A stretch of 64,000 bases of DNA. Origin: Oleidesulfovibrio alaskensis DSM 16109 (GTDB lineage Bacteria > Desulfobacterota > Desulfovibrionia > Desulfovibrionales > Desulfovibrionaceae). Position 1 is the first letter of the stretch; the number at the start of each line of letters is the position of its first letter. Below are positions 15,954-25,085 of the stretch, piece by piece. A program made the position numbers and the translations under genes. The stretch is from positions 1 through 64,000 of the forward strand of contig NZ_AXWQ01000013.1 in the NCBI RefSeq assembly GCF_000482745.1. Reading direction: 5' to 3'. Below the pieces are notes generated by a model. It had not been told where the DNA came from, ran no database searches, and saw only the letters and a program-made list of their open reading frames with translations.

Positions 15954-17192
15954 TCAGTCAAAGTCGGCAAAAAGGGCTCCCACATGCACCGGCCCGATGA
16001 CCGTGCGGCGGTTTTTGTCACGCAACCGCCACAAAGCCGCCTGCAGCTGATCAGAACTGATGCCGTTGCGCACAGCGGTATACGCCTCGATAAACGCGGC
16101 CAGCGTATCGCAGGTTTTCAGCATTCTTCCGTCGCGCGGGTCAAACCGGTCGTGGTTGTACCTGCTCTGCAAAAGCTCAAAGTCCACCGCCAGTACATTG
16201 CCGTTATCCACAACCGCCTCTGTAAACTCCGACCCCACCTCCAGACCAAGATAATACGACAGACGCGCGGCAATGCCCCCGAAGCCCTCTTCTTCCAGCG
16301 GGTTCAGCACCTTGCGGCGCAGTTCGGCTTCTTCGTATTCCTTTATCACAGCGTCCAGCTCTTCCACCGACTTTTTTACAGGAGAAATAATGTCGCGGGT
16401 CAGCAGCTCCGGCAGGTCGTGAAACAGACCGATGAAAAAATTATTCTGCCTGCGCGCGCCGCATGCGTTGACGGCAAGGCTGAAAAAATACGAATAGCAT
16501 GCCACCAGAAACATATGGCCGAGCACTGACGTTTCGGGGATGCGCGGTGTCTGCGACCAGCGTTTCTGAAAACGCAGCTGGCCGCACAACGCCGCAAACC
16601 GGCCCACTGCCCCCGTGGCATGCCGCAGGCTGTCCATGCCCTTCAGGTCATCAAACCCCGCCAGCTTGGCATCGAACGAAGCTCCGATATCTTCGATTTC
16701 GTCGTCAAAACGGTTCAGCGACTCAATAAGCCGGAACTCCCAGTTGCTGGCAAAAAGATGCGCGGCATCCAGAATACGGTCCGCTCTGGAATTTTTTTCC
16801 GGACGCTGCACCCACCCGCGCATACGCCCCCAGAAATCTTCGCCCAGTGGCTGCACCAGCGGTTCCAGTTCATCCAGCACCCAGGCCGAAAGCTGGGCAT
16901 AATGCTGGGCATTGTCCTTGATGCGGTAAAATACGGGCGGCTTGATGTCTGTGATGACAAGACGGTAAAAATAGTCAAAAATGCCGCCTTCGATAATGTC
17001 GCTGCCCAGACGCAGACGGCTTGCGTCGTCAAGGTCATCCGAATTCTGCTGGTAAAGCAGCCACGCCACGATCATCTTGTGCGCCTGTTTGTCCACTTCC
17101 AGCAGTTCCACAGGGCGCAGTTTGTCATTCCAGCGTTTCATGTAAGAGCCTGCAAATACAAACTGCAAAAGGCTCTTGCGGATGCTCACCAT
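15954..17192 (-). CDS. HD-domain phosphohydrolase
   Basis: A 412-aa protein with an HD metal site in its middle: a His in SVLGHMFLVA is followed by GLFHDLPELLTRDIISPVK, the pattern of YfbR-like/HD_3 nucleotidase-type domains, with a further Asp in LKTCDTLAAFIEAY near the end. The first 200 residues look like an extra helical domain (AHKMIVAWLLYQQ). The ATG 17192 is chosen over the in-frame TTG 17204 because GGAGG stands 6 nt before it. Substrate is unknown; nucleotides are typical for the family. Confidence 0.85.
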   Translation of the reverse strand: MVSIRKSLLQFVFAGSYMKRWNDKLRPVELLEVDKQAHKMIVAWLLYQQNSDDLDDASRLRLGSDIIEGGIFDYFYRLVITDIKPPVFYRIKDNAQHYAQLSAWVLDELEPLVQPLGEDFWGRMRGWVQRPEKNSRADRILDAAHLFASNWEFRLIESLNRFDDEIEDIGASFDAKLAGFDDLKGMDSLRHATGAVGRFAALCGQLRFQKRWSQTPRIPETSVLGHMFLVACYSYFFSLAVNACGARRQNNFFIGLFHDLPELLTRDIISPVKKSVEELDAVIKEYEEAELRRKVLNPLEEEGFGGIAARLSYYLGLEVGSEFTEAVVDNGNVLAVDFELLQSRYNHDRFDPRDGRMLKTCDTLAAFIEAYTAVRNGISSDQLQAALWRLRDKNRRTVIGPVHVGALFADFD

Positions 17193-17329
17193 GACGTCCT
17201 CCAAATTTTATCCAATAAACTACTTGGCAAAGTAGGCTATCTTGGTATAACCCACAAGGGTTGAAAGCAGATGGCAGGGACTAGCCCTAACCCCGAACCC
17301 GTTACCCCTGTTGTCGGGCTTTTTTTCCG

Positions 17330-17358
17330 TTGACACGAGAAAAAAAACTCCCTATGTA
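17330..17358 (+). promoter_or_regulatory. rplM-rpsI promoter
   Basis: A perfect -35 TTGACA (17330-17335), 17-bp A-rich spacer and -10 TATGTA (17353-17358). The predicted start leaves a short leader of about 35 nt before rplM. Just upstream, CCCGA...TCGGG followed by CTTTTTTT (17293-17326) could end rightward transcripts. Confidence 0.7.
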
Positions 17359-17399
17359 GTTCGCCTTTCGAGCTTCGCAGGTCAAGGAGTATTATAATT

Positions 17400-17834
17400 A
17401 TGAAGACGTTCAGCCCTAAGCCGCAGGACATCACCCGCGACTGGTATGTGGTGGATGCCGAGGACAAAATTCTCGGTCGTCTGGCCGCACAGATCGCGCA
17501 CCGGCTTCGCGGCAAGCATAAGCCTGAATTTGCCCCGCACGTGGACAACGGCGACTTCATCGTCGTGGTCAACTGCGAAAAGATTGCAGTAACGGGTAAG
17601 AAACTTTCCGACAAGAAGTACTACCGTTACTCCGGCTACGTTGGCGGTCTGCGCGAGCAGACTCTGGCAAACGTGCTGGCAACCAAGCCTGAGCGTGCGC
17701 TTATCAACGCTGTCAAGGGTATGCTGCCGCGCAACCGTCTGGGTCGCGCCATGCTGAAAAAGCTGAAGGTGTACGCTGGCAGCGAGCACCCCCACCAGGC
17801 TCAGAACCCTCAGGCTCTTGAGCTTAAGTACTAA
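17400..17834 (+). CDS. rplM: 50S ribosomal protein L13
   Basis: The 144-aa protein shows the L13 landmarks: WYVVDAEDKILGRLAA at the N-terminus, the NCEKIAVTGKK strand, YSGYVGG and GMLPRNRLGR. L13 is an early 23S assembly protein. It is followed 18 bp later by rpsI, the usual pair. Confidence 0.99.
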   Translation: MKTFSPKPQDITRDWYVVDAEDKILGRLAAQIAHRLRGKHKPEFAPHVDNGDFIVVVNCEKIAVTGKKLSDKKYYRYSGYVGGLREQTLANVLATKPERALINAVKGMLPRNRLGRAMLKKLKVYAGSEHPHQAQNPQALELKY

Positions 17835-17852
17835 TACAGAGGTGGAGATACT

Positions 17853-18245
17853 ATGACTCAGGAATTCAATTACGGCACCGGGCGGCGCAAAACCGCCACT
17901 GCCAGGACCCGCCTCTACAGCGGAACCGGTAAGATCGTTGTCAATGGCCGTCCCTATGACGAATACTTCCCCCGCAAAAGCCTTCAGATGATCATCCGTC
18001 AGCCTCTGGCGCTGACCAAGAACGTCGAAAGCTTTGACATTCATGTCAATGTGCAGGGCGGTGGTGTTCGCGGACAGGCCGAAGCCGTTCGCCACGGTAT
18101 TTCCCGTGCCCTGCTTGAAGTGGACGTTGAAATGCGTTCCTCGCTCAAGCGCGCAGGCTTCCTTACCCGTGACGCACGTAAGAAGGAACGTAAAAAGTAC
18201 GGTCAGCGCGCAGCTCGTGCCCGCTTCCAGTACTCGAAGCGTTAA
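17853..18245 (+). CDS. rpsI: 30S ribosomal protein S9
   Basis: A 130-aa S9 with the YGTGRRKTATARTRL start, the GGGVRGQAEAVRHGI segment and the basic C-terminus RARFQYSKR, whose last Arg reaches the P-site tRNA anticodon loop in known ribosomes. GGTGGAG precedes the ATG. A strong terminator follows. Confidence 0.99.
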   Translation: MTQEFNYGTGRRKTATARTRLYSGTGKIVVNGRPYDEYFPRKSLQMIIRQPLALTKNVESFDIHVNVQGGGVRGQAEAVRHGISRALLEVDVEMRSSLKRAGFLTRDARKKERKKYGQRAARARFQYSKR

Positions 18246-18268
18246 TTCCGGCTGCTACGGAACATCAC

Positions 18269-18299
18269 AAGGCAGACCCTCTGGGGTCTGCCTTTTTTT
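18269..18299 (+). terminator. intrinsic terminator of rplM-rpsI
   Basis: An 11-bp stem AAGGCAGACCC/GGGTCTGCCTT followed by seven T residues, 24 bp after rpsI. Confidence 0.93.
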
Positions 18300-18435
18300 A
18301 CATCCGCGCCGGTCCGCGGCTGCTGCGCCACCTGCCGCACAGTCCTGCAGCGTCCGCGGTTGACACCGGCCCGCCGCCGCAGCAAACTGCCGCAGACAAC
18401 ACCGCCTTCTTTCACAGCAAGGAAACCAGACCCAT

Positions 18436-18984
18436 ATGACGCAGAATACATATATTCCCCGTCCCGAACCATCAGAACAGGACGGGTGCATTATCCTCAT
18501 CGGCATGGCCGGTTGCGGCAAAAGCACCATAGGCGCGGCGCTGGCCCGGCACATGAACTGGGCACACATGGACAGTGATCATCTGATAGAAGCCCATTAC
18601 GGCACCACCCTGCAGCAGGTTGCCGACAGCATGGACAAAGAGACCTTTCTGGACGTGGAAAGCGCCGTCTGCCGGCGTATAAACGTACGGCGTACCGTCA
18701 TATCGACCGGCGGCAGCGTGGTGTACAGAGCCGCGGGAATGGCACATCTGAAGTCACTGGGGCCTGTGGTGTACCTGCAGGTTGATCTGCCGGTGATACT
18801 GGAACGCATAAGCCGCAACCCTGACCGGGGTCTGGCCATCGCCCCCGGACAGACTGTTGAAGACCTGTACAACGAGCGCATCGCCCTGTATGAAACCTAT
18901 GCCGATATAACCGTTCCGTGCACCACAGCCGGTGTACAGGAATGTGTCACGGCCATCAGCGGACTGCTGACGGAGTTGAGATGA
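18436..18984 (+). CDS. shikimate kinase family protein
   Basis: A 182-aa P-loop kinase with Walker A GMAGCGKST (about residues 23-31), the substrate-binding MDSDHLIE, the FLDVESAVCRRI segment and STGGSVVYR. These match AroK/AroL, which phosphorylate shikimate for chorismate synthesis. About 17 extra N-terminal residues precede the kinase core. The aro motif in the lid (RNPDRGLAIAPGQ) deviates from the usual R-RPLL, so it may be a paralogue with another substrate. The next gene overlaps by 4 bp. Confidence 0.8.
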   Translation: MTQNTYIPRPEPSEQDGCIILIGMAGCGKSTIGAALARHMNWAHMDSDHLIEAHYGTTLQQVADSMDKETFLDVESAVCRRINVRRTVISTGGSVVYRAAGMAHLKSLGPVVYLQVDLPVILERISRNPDRGLAIAPGQTVEDLYNERIALYETYADITVPCTTAGVQECVTAISGLLTELR

Positions 18985-19595
18985 AGCACAGCAGAACAGC
19001 CGCAGCAAAGCGGAAAACAGGTGTTTTTGCGCGCCTTGCAGACCTGTACACCCGCATGGAACAGGAATACAGCGACAAAGCCCGGGCTGCGGGGCTGACC
19101 TGTGCAGGATGCCCCGACAACTGCTGTACGAGCTATTTTCAGCACCACACCCATGTGGAGTGGCTGTACCTGTGGCGCGGCATGAACCGGCTGCCGGAAG
19201 CACGCCGCGCGGCATATCTGGCACGCGCAAAAGACGTGGTGGAACAAAGCCGCGACCTGCTCGCCCGTGGCATACGCCCCCGCCTGATGTGTCCTGTCAA
19301 TGATGACGGGCTGTGCGGCATATACGAGCACCGGCTGATGATCTGCCGGATGCACGGCACCCGCAATGTGCTGGCCCTGCCCGACGGCGGCCTGCGCAGC
19401 TTCAGCGGGTGCTTCCGCTTTGTGGAATGCACGGCAGGACAACAGGCCGAGGCTGTGCCCACGGTGGACAGAACCCCCTACTACCGCGAGCTGGCGGCAC
19501 TGGAAATGGAACACGTGGGCCCCAGACTGAAAAAGTTGCCCCGGGTTGACTTGACGCTTGCAGAAATGCTTTTCTACGGTCCTCCTAAACTGTAA
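18981..19595 (+). CDS. CxxCxxxCC (YkgJ/UPF0153-like) protein
   Basis: A 204-aa protein whose Cys pattern (C41, C44, C48, C49 in the CAGCPDNCC cluster, then CPVNDDGLCGIYEHRLMIC and later GCFRFVEC) is that of the YkgJ-like family of putative iron-sulfur or zinc-chelating proteins. The ATG overlaps the stop of the kinase gene (ATGA), implying translational coupling. Function is unknown for the family; coupling to a shikimate-kinase-like protein is not explained. Confidence 0.75.
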   Translation: MKHSRTAAAKRKTGVFARLADLYTRMEQEYSDKARAAGLTCAGCPDNCCTSYFQHHTHVEWLYLWRGMNRLPEARRAAYLARAKDVVEQSRDLLARGIRPRLMCPVNDDGLCGIYEHRLMICRMHGTRNVLALPDGGLRSFSGCFRFVECTAGQQAEAVPTVDRTPYYRELAALEMEHVGPRLKKLPRVDLTLAEMLFYGPPKL

Positions 19596-19614
19596 CCCTG
19601 TATGGCGGTGACAC

Positions 19615-20130
19615 ATGAATCGGCCTTTCTCACTGCGGTTCCTGCTGACGGCAGGCCTTCTGGCTGTTCTGACCATGGGCGTGCTGGCAGGATGCTCCGG
19701 CCAGAATGTCCGGCATCTGGCTCATGAGACGTGGGGCAGATCCGGCGACAACCACATAGGCATGCAGTTCTGGCGGTTCGGTTTCACCACCGTGGATATG
19801 GGCGACAGCGTGGGTGTGATCGGCACCGCCCTGCCCAACTCCGAACTGTATCCGCAATGGGCGGCATGGTACGGGCAGCTGACCATCACGGCATACCTCA
19901 GCGACCACACCGGACAGGTCATCGCCCGCGACACGCATACCTATGTTCCGCGTCCCATAGGCAAAGAACGGGGGATTCCGCTGGAATTCACCTTTGACGC
20001 CGGCACCGTGGACGCACAGTACATTTCATTCGGCTACCGCATGCTGCTTACCGAACAGCCGCCCGATGCCGTTTCCGGCGGGCAGCAGGGCAGAATGCAG
20101 CTTGTACAGGAGGACGCGCTGCGGCAGTAA
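19615..20130 (+). CDS. predicted lipoprotein of unknown function
   Basis: A 171-aa protein with a signal peptide ending in the lipobox LAGC (Cys27), hence probably anchored in the outer or inner membrane. The mature part is mostly beta (FTTVDMGDSVGVIG, QLTITAYLSDHTGQVIARD) without a domain that I recognise. It follows the YkgJ-like gene by 19 bp and ends the operon. Confidence 0.8.
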   Translation: MNRPFSLRFLLTAGLLAVLTMGVLAGCSGQNVRHLAHETWGRSGDNHIGMQFWRFGFTTVDMGDSVGVIGTALPNSELYPQWAAWYGQLTITAYLSDHTGQVIARDTHTYVPRPIGKERGIPLEFTFDAGTVDAQYISFGYRMLLTEQPPDAVSGGQQGRMQLVQEDALRQ

Positions 20131-20201
20131 CATAGCTGCGGCATGTTCCTTCCCTCCCCCGCCTTTTGCTTATGAAGCAGAAGCAGCCATATTACCGAAA
20201 A

Positions 20202-20235
20202 GCAGAACGGCCGGCAGCAATGCCGGCCGTTCTGC
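20202..20235. terminator. strong hairpin between convergent genes
   Basis: A 15-bp perfect stem with a GCAA loop between the lipoprotein gene (+) and the MucR-like gene (-). T runs are poor on either side (TTTTC on the minus strand), so it is probably a bidirectional or RNA-stabilising terminator. Confidence 0.5.
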
Positions 20236-20345
20236 CATGACAGAAGCATATAATAAAAAAATGACCTGATTGCAGAATGCGGAGCAGCGGCTGCCCCGGA
20301 CTGCAGCTGCAGGGCACCGCGGCACAGCGGCTGACTGTCGCGGCA

Positions 20346-20374
20346 CAAAAAACGGCCTGTAAAACTACAGGCCG
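20346..20374 (-). terminator. intrinsic terminator of the MucR-like gene
   Basis: Minus-strand stem ACGGCCTGT/ACAGGCCGT (20374-20366 with 20360-20352) followed by TTTTTT, 6 bp after the stop. Confidence 0.85.
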
Positions 20375-20380
20375 TCGGTG

Positions 20381-20779
20381 TTATTCAGCAGGTTGCTTGC
20401 GGCGTTTTTCCCACAGCTGCATATCTTTCATCTTTTTGCGGCGTTCACGCTGCAACGATTTGCAGACCAGCGGGGTATTCTTTTTAAATCCCCATTTTTC
20501 ACGGTAGGAAACGGCATCAAGGTCGTGCAGAGCCAGATGCTTTTTAGTGATAATTTTAAAGCTCTTTCCGCACTCAAGGCAGGTAATTGTTTTTTCCTTG
20601 ATAGAGCGCTGCGCAGCCTGTGCGTCCATCCCCCCGTCAGGAGTCACAGAGCCTTCGCATATTCCTTTGATTCCACTGGCAAGCTTCATGACCATTGACG
20701 TAATTTCATCTTCAGTCATATTCCGAACGCTTGCCTGCGCTTTCACAATCTCCAGCGCTTCCTTCAGATAGTCATCCAT
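20381..20779 (-). CDS. MucR/Ros family transcriptional regulator
   Basis: A 132-aa DNA-binding protein with the family's single zinc finger: C67-x2-C70, then H81 and H85 in TCLECGKSF...KKHLALHDLD, followed by SYREKWGFKKNTPLV, a hallmark of MucR/Ros proteins. Family members regulate exopolysaccharide, motility or virulence genes by H-NS-like binding to AT-rich sites. The ATG 20779 is chosen for its GAGAGGTG ribosome site; the longer frame from 20851 would read through the -10 element. The upstream promoter leaves a leader of about 60 nt. Confidence 0.9.
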   Translation of the reverse strand: MDDYLKEALEIVKAQASVRNMTEDEITSMVMKLASGIKGICEGSVTPDGGMDAQAAQRSIKEKTITCLECGKSFKIITKKHLALHDLDAVSYREKWGFKKNTPLVCKSLQRERRKKMKDMQLWEKRRKQPAE

Positions 20780-21054
20780 GTTCACCTCTCTCGCATGGTA
20801 TATTGCAAGTGCCAGTTTGTTACAGTTGACCCCCAACTTGTACATTTTCATTAAGTCCCTAAAATCACGATGTCAACAACAACCACAGTGTACACCACAG
20901 TATGCTGCGTTTGTGTGTCATAATGATCCTGTTATGCCCCGCATGATGCTATCGTACAAAAAAACCGCGTAACGCTTTGTTCCGCCATTGCGTAAACACA
21001 GCATAGCGGTGCAAAAGCAATGCGGGCTGTCTTTTTGCGGACGCATCTTATGCA
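20780..21054. other. intergenic region without a gene
   Basis: This stretch upstream of the MucR-like gene contains its promoter and, just beyond, short repeats around CCACAGTGTACACCACAGT (20882-20900) that include the palindrome GTGTACAC. These could be operator sequences. I see no open frame or RNA gene in the rest. Confidence 0.4.
20848..20876 (-). promoter_or_regulatory. promoter of the MucR-like gene
   Basis: On the minus strand a perfect -35 TTGACA (20876-20871), 17-bp spacer and -10 TAATGA (20853-20848). Confidence 0.65.
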
Positions 21055-21081
21055 TAAAAAAAGGCGGTCCGGGGACCGCCT
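21055..21081 (-). terminator. intrinsic terminator after gatB
   Basis: Minus-strand stem AGGCGGTCC/GGACCGCCT (21081-21073 with 21070-21062) followed by a run of seven T residues, 50 bp after the gatB stop. Confidence 0.88.
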
Positions 21082-21130
21082 GTTGCATTGCTCCATAAAA
21101 TAATTACGGCGCCATTATACCGGCAGCCTG

Positions 21131-22561
21131 CTATCCCAGCTTTTCCGTCAGCAATCCGGTGACCACGGCAGGATTGGCTTTGCCTCTGGTCTTGCGCATG
21201 ACCTGCCCCATAAAGAAGCTCATCAGTTTGGTCTTGCCGCCGCGGTAGGCTTCAACCTCTGCAGGGTTTTCAGCCAGCACCTCGTCCACTGCGGTTTCTA
21301 TGGCGTCCGAATCAGATATCTGCACCAGTCCCTTGGCCTTCACATAGGCTTCCGGCATGGACCCCGATGTGAACAGGTCAGAAAAGATATCGTGCACAAT
21401 CTTGCTGCTCACCACACCTTCTTCCTGCAGCCGTACCAGTTCGGCCACGGCTTCGGGAGTCATGGCGGCTTCGTTCACGCTGATGCGCCGCTCATTAAGC
21501 TCGCGCATGAATTCACCCATCATCAGATTGGCCACCTTTTTCGGCACGCCGCCGTGCCGCACCGCAGCCTCATAAAAATCCGCCAGCTCACGTTCGGCGG
21601 TAAGCAGTTCGGCGTCCTGCACAGACAGTCCGTACTGCTCCATAAAACGTGTTCTGCGGAGTGCGGGCAACTCGGGCAGCGCCTTGCGCCATTCCTGCAG
21701 CCATCCGTCTTCCAGATGCAGAGGAATAAGGTCAGGATCGGGGAAGTAGCGGTAGTCGTGTGCCTCTTCTTTGCCCCGCATGGATGCGGTGACATTGCGG
21801 GCGGCATCGTACAGGCGTGTTTCCTGAACCACTTTTTCGCCGTCTTCCAGCAAATCCTGCTGGCGGGCTATTTCCACTTCAATGGCCCGCTGCACGTTGC
21901 GGAACGAGTTCACGTTTTTCAGTTCCGTGCGGGTGCCGAATTCTTTCTGTCCCGCAGGGCGCAAAGAAACGTTGGCGTCGCAGCGAAAGCTGCCTTCTTC
22001 CATATTACCGTCACAGATACCGAGATACAGCAGTATGGAGCGCAGTTCCTTCAGATAGGCCACGGCTTCTTCCGCGCTGCGCATATCCGGTTCGCTGACG
22101 ATTTCAATCAGCGGCGTTCCGGCACGGTTCAAATCCACATAGCTGGCGTTGTCCGCAGCCGAATGAATGTTTTTACCGGCATCATTTTCCATGTGTATAC
22201 GCGTTATACCGATGCGCTTTGTGCCGCCGTTCACCGGAATATCAAGATGCCCGTGTTCGCACAGCGGCCGCTCGAACTGCGAAATCTGATAACCGTAGGG
22301 CAGATCGGGATAAAAATAGTTTTTACGTGCAAACACCGAATCGTTATTGATGGTGCAGTCCACAGCCATGCCCATCATTACAGCGTATTCCACGGCTTTT
22401 CTGTTAACCACCGGCAGCACGCCGGGCATGCCGGAACAGATTTCACACACGTTGGTATTGGGTTCGCTTCCGAATTCCGTGGAACAGGCGCAGAACAGCT
22501 TCGAGCGGGTGCGCAGCTGGGCGTGCACCTCCAGCCCTATGACGACTTCGTATTCAGCCAT
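21131..22561 (-). CDS. gatB: aspartyl/glutamyl-tRNA amidotransferase subunit B
   Basis: GatB binds misacylated Glu-tRNA(Gln) or Asp-tRNA(Asn) and activates the side chain for amidation by GatA. The 476-aa protein has the EVVIGLEVHAQLRTRSKLFC start, YFYPDLPYGYQISQ, and the GNMEEGSFRCDANVSLRP signature, plus the helical tail (YqeY-like) with FFMGQVMRKTRGKANP. gatA and gatC are not in the window. It is the last gene of a minus-strand run with DUF4254, a DUF89-like gene and nadK. Confidence 0.98.
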   Translation of the reverse strand: MAEYEVVIGLEVHAQLRTRSKLFCACSTEFGSEPNTNVCEICSGMPGVLPVVNRKAVEYAVMMGMAVDCTINNDSVFARKNYFYPDLPYGYQISQFERPLCEHGHLDIPVNGGTKRIGITRIHMENDAGKNIHSAADNASYVDLNRAGTPLIEIVSEPDMRSAEEAVAYLKELRSILLYLGICDGNMEEGSFRCDANVSLRPAGQKEFGTRTELKNVNSFRNVQRAIEVEIARQQDLLEDGEKVVQETRLYDAARNVTASMRGKEEAHDYRYFPDPDLIPLHLEDGWLQEWRKALPELPALRRTRFMEQYGLSVQDAELLTAERELADFYEAAVRHGGVPKKVANLMMGEFMRELNERRISVNEAAMTPEAVAELVRLQEEGVVSSKIVHDIFSDLFTSGSMPEAYVKAKGLVQISDSDAIETAVDEVLAENPAEVEAYRGGKTKLMSFFMGQVMRKTRGKANPAVVTGLLTEKLG

Positions 22562-22611
22562 ACAGATACTCCTTGGACAAAAGCATGTGCCAGCAGGGCG
22601 GCCCCGCAGCG

Positions 22612-23280
22612 CTATGCCTTTCCTTTTCTGTTGCCGTACAGTTCCGGATTCAGATCTGGGTCGTTGTACATCTTGAACTGGTAGTACGTTTTAGGACGCT
22701 TCACGCCGCGGGCATAATCGTCCAGCAGCTCCATGACGGCACGACTCAGATCGTGCCGCTGTTCGGCCAGCACGGCCAGCTTGGCGCGGCAGTTTTCTCT
22801 GTGCTGCTCCGGCGCGTCTTCGCGGGCGGCCTGTTCCAGCATATGAAACATCTTGAGGCTGAGGATGGACAGCCTGTCCACCGCCATGCCCAGCGATTCT
22901 GTATTGATGCGTACCTGCTCATGCGCCGGAGGCAGCAGCGGCTCCATAAGCGATATCATGCAGATATCCACTTTTTCCATGTAGTCGTTGCGCTGCTGGT
23001 TGTATCCGTCGATGCGGTATTTGCAGTCCGCGATGACTTCCGGCCCCACATCCTTCCGCCTGGCGATGTCTTCCACATGCCACAGCTTGAAATTCATCAG
23101 ATGCTGAGCCAGCACCAGCCTGTGCAGCGCGGCCAGTGCCGGTTCATTTTCTGTAACCTGTTTGCCGGCCTGCGTTGCAGTGTCGGGTTCGCTGTCATGC
23201 CAGCGGGCGGTGGCATCCGCCTGCGCGTCAAAGGCGCGCTCCAGCCCGCTCTTTATGATTTCAAAAGAAATAGTGCTCAT
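22612..23280 (-). CDS. DUF4254 family protein
   Basis: A 222-aa helical protein with the family features HRLVLAQHLMNFKLWHVEDIARR and CKYRIDGYNQQRNDYMEKVD, ending in YNDPDLNPELYGNR. No function is established for DUF4254 that I know of; in other genomes I associate it with glycosyltransferase neighbours. ATG 23280 is preferred over 23307, since the latter has no ribosome site. It lies 35 bp after the DUF89-like gene and 50 bp before gatB. Confidence 0.75.
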   Translation of the reverse strand: MSTISFEIIKSGLERAFDAQADATARWHDSEPDTATQAGKQVTENEPALAALHRLVLAQHLMNFKLWHVEDIARRKDVGPEVIADCKYRIDGYNQQRNDYMEKVDICMISLMEPLLPPAHEQVRINTESLGMAVDRLSILSLKMFHMLEQAAREDAPEQHRENCRAKLAVLAEQRHDLSRAVMELLDDYARGVKRPKTYYQFKMYNDPDLNPELYGNRKGKA

Positions 23281-23315
23281 TGTACCGTTCCGGAAACTAT
23301 ATTGCATTGTGCAGG

Positions 23316-25058
23316 CTATTTAATGCCCGCGTCAAAGAATTTGCCCACGCCGTATTCACGCCGCCGGAAAAACTTGTCCGGTGCAGGGCCGATGATCTGC
23401 AGCTCGGGATGTTTTTTCTGCATATCTATGGCGATATGCATTTCCTTGGTGCAGCCGGTGGAATAGGTTGAATCCTTGCCCGACCACACGGGCGGCACTT
23501 TGCGGCCCATCAGCGCAAAGCTGGTTTCTATATCCTCTACTGTCTGAAAACGCCAGACATCAATAAGTCCGCTCCGCTGAACACGCTCCCACATGAACAT
23601 GAGGTCGTCGCCGTCCATGCCTTCAGAAAAATGCTCTGCGGGGTTGATGACGAACACCTGCTCCATGCGCTCGCGCAGATGTGCCACAAAGGTGTCCACC
23701 ACGCTGATGGCCGTGGCTGTCTGCCCGGGTATGGAACCGATGACGCAGCTGTAGAAAATGATGGTGCGGCCTGCGTGTTTGGCTTCGCGCATACGGCGTA
23801 TGATGGTGTCCGCCTTGCCCAGCAGATCCTGCTCCGAAAATTTACGCACTCCGGCGGCCCGGGGCTTGGAAGCAAAGTGGAACTCACCCTGCTTGTCTCT
23901 GTGAAAACACAGAATGTCGCGGGTATAATCATGGCTGCTTTCTATAAGCACTTCATGATTGCGTCTGCCTTTTGCCAGAATGACATCACATTCCTTCCAT
24001 GCACGGGCAAAGGTGACACTGGTGCGGTACAGATTAAGCTGTTCGCGCGTTCCGTCCGAAATAACCACAAACCGGTGTTCACGCAGGGTGGCCAGCAGGC
24101 TGTTCTTGGTCACGGCCTCGTCATGCAGAAACATGGCGCCCTCCAGCTGCTCTTTAAGCACCGGATCAAACTCGGCATCCCACATGGTGGGGGTTTTGAA
24201 GTGAAAGCCTTCCTTGAGCACCAGCACCACCTGATGCCCCATACGCAGCAGCGCCCTGATTATACGCAGGTCATAGATAATGCCGCCGCTCACATCGGGC
24301 AGATACATTACTTTCCGACGGGCTTCTTCTTCCGGACCGAAAACCAGCCGCAGTCTGGCGCAGTCACCGCAGGGCTTGTTCAGCTCCGCGGCAAAGTCCA
24401 CACCTTCCAGACTGGAATTTTTCCACAGTTCGGACATGGTGGAAAGATAAAGCAGACGGCGCAGCTCTATCATATCAAGCTCCCACCGGAAGTCGCGGAT
24501 ATCGGTGCATGCTGCGGGCAGGTCTTCGGGACAGGCCTGCAGGGCCCTGTTCACTTCCGGGCTGCCGGCATTGTCCGCCGCCTGCCGGTTGGCCTGCACT
24601 TTGGAATCACGGTAGGGGTCGGGAATGCCGCACTGGGTCAGCACAACGCTTACCAGCCGTTTGACCAGCCGCGAAGGAATGATGATGCCCGATTTTAGCG
24701 CCAGCTGAAAACGAAGCCGCGCAAAGTGGATGACACGCCGTTCGTTGAATTTGTCAAAGCCGTGGGCCTTAATCATCATAACGATAAAACGCCATGCACG
24801 GGCATACTCGCGCACCAGCTCCATGGGCGGCTGAGGCTGGACAAGCATGCGGAACACTTTGTCGGAACAGGGGAAATAAATCTGGTCTTCGTCCAGAGCC
24901 ACCATAAACCGCAGCTGTTCGGGCGTGGCAATAAGCGTAGGGTTGAGCAGATGCTCTATATTATTCTCTGTGCGAAAATGATGCAGCCATGCATCCAGCA
25001 CAGGATCAACCCCCTGGCGCACTTCGCGCACGGAAGCAAGTTCGGGAAGCGCAGTCAT
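23316..25058 (-). CDS. DUF89/ARMT1-like protein with degenerate metal site
   Basis: A 580-aa soluble protein. Residues 250-370 carry the pattern of DUF89 damage-control phosphatases: a YLPD strand at 252-255 followed by a Gly pair (PDVSGG 254-259, where active enzymes have DNAGE), the strand GHQVVLVLK, VVISDGT (331-337, like ISTGS), and DVILAKG (358-364, like DLVIAKG). The loss of Asn and Glu from the metal motif suggests altered or absent catalysis. The N-terminal 240 residues and C-terminal 200 residues are not recognised. It sits between nadK and DUF4254. The family call is my inference from motif order. Confidence 0.5.
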   Translation of the reverse strand: MTALPELASVREVRQGVDPVLDAWLHHFRTENNIEHLLNPTLIATPEQLRFMVALDEDQIYFPCSDKVFRMLVQPQPPMELVREYARAWRFIVMMIKAHGFDKFNERRVIHFARLRFQLALKSGIIIPSRLVKRLVSVVLTQCGIPDPYRDSKVQANRQAADNAGSPEVNRALQACPEDLPAACTDIRDFRWELDMIELRRLLYLSTMSELWKNSSLEGVDFAAELNKPCGDCARLRLVFGPEEEARRKVMYLPDVSGGIIYDLRIIRALLRMGHQVVLVLKEGFHFKTPTMWDAEFDPVLKEQLEGAMFLHDEAVTKNSLLATLREHRFVVISDGTREQLNLYRTSVTFARAWKECDVILAKGRRNHEVLIESSHDYTRDILCFHRDKQGEFHFASKPRAAGVRKFSEQDLLGKADTIIRRMREAKHAGRTIIFYSCVIGSIPGQTATAISVVDTFVAHLRERMEQVFVINPAEHFSEGMDGDDLMFMWERVQRSGLIDVWRFQTVEDIETSFALMGRKVPPVWSGKDSTYSTGCTKEMHIAIDMQKKHPELQIIGPAPDKFFRRREYGVGKFFDAGIK

Positions 25059-25085
25059 TCTAACCTCCGGAAAAACGGCCGCGCA

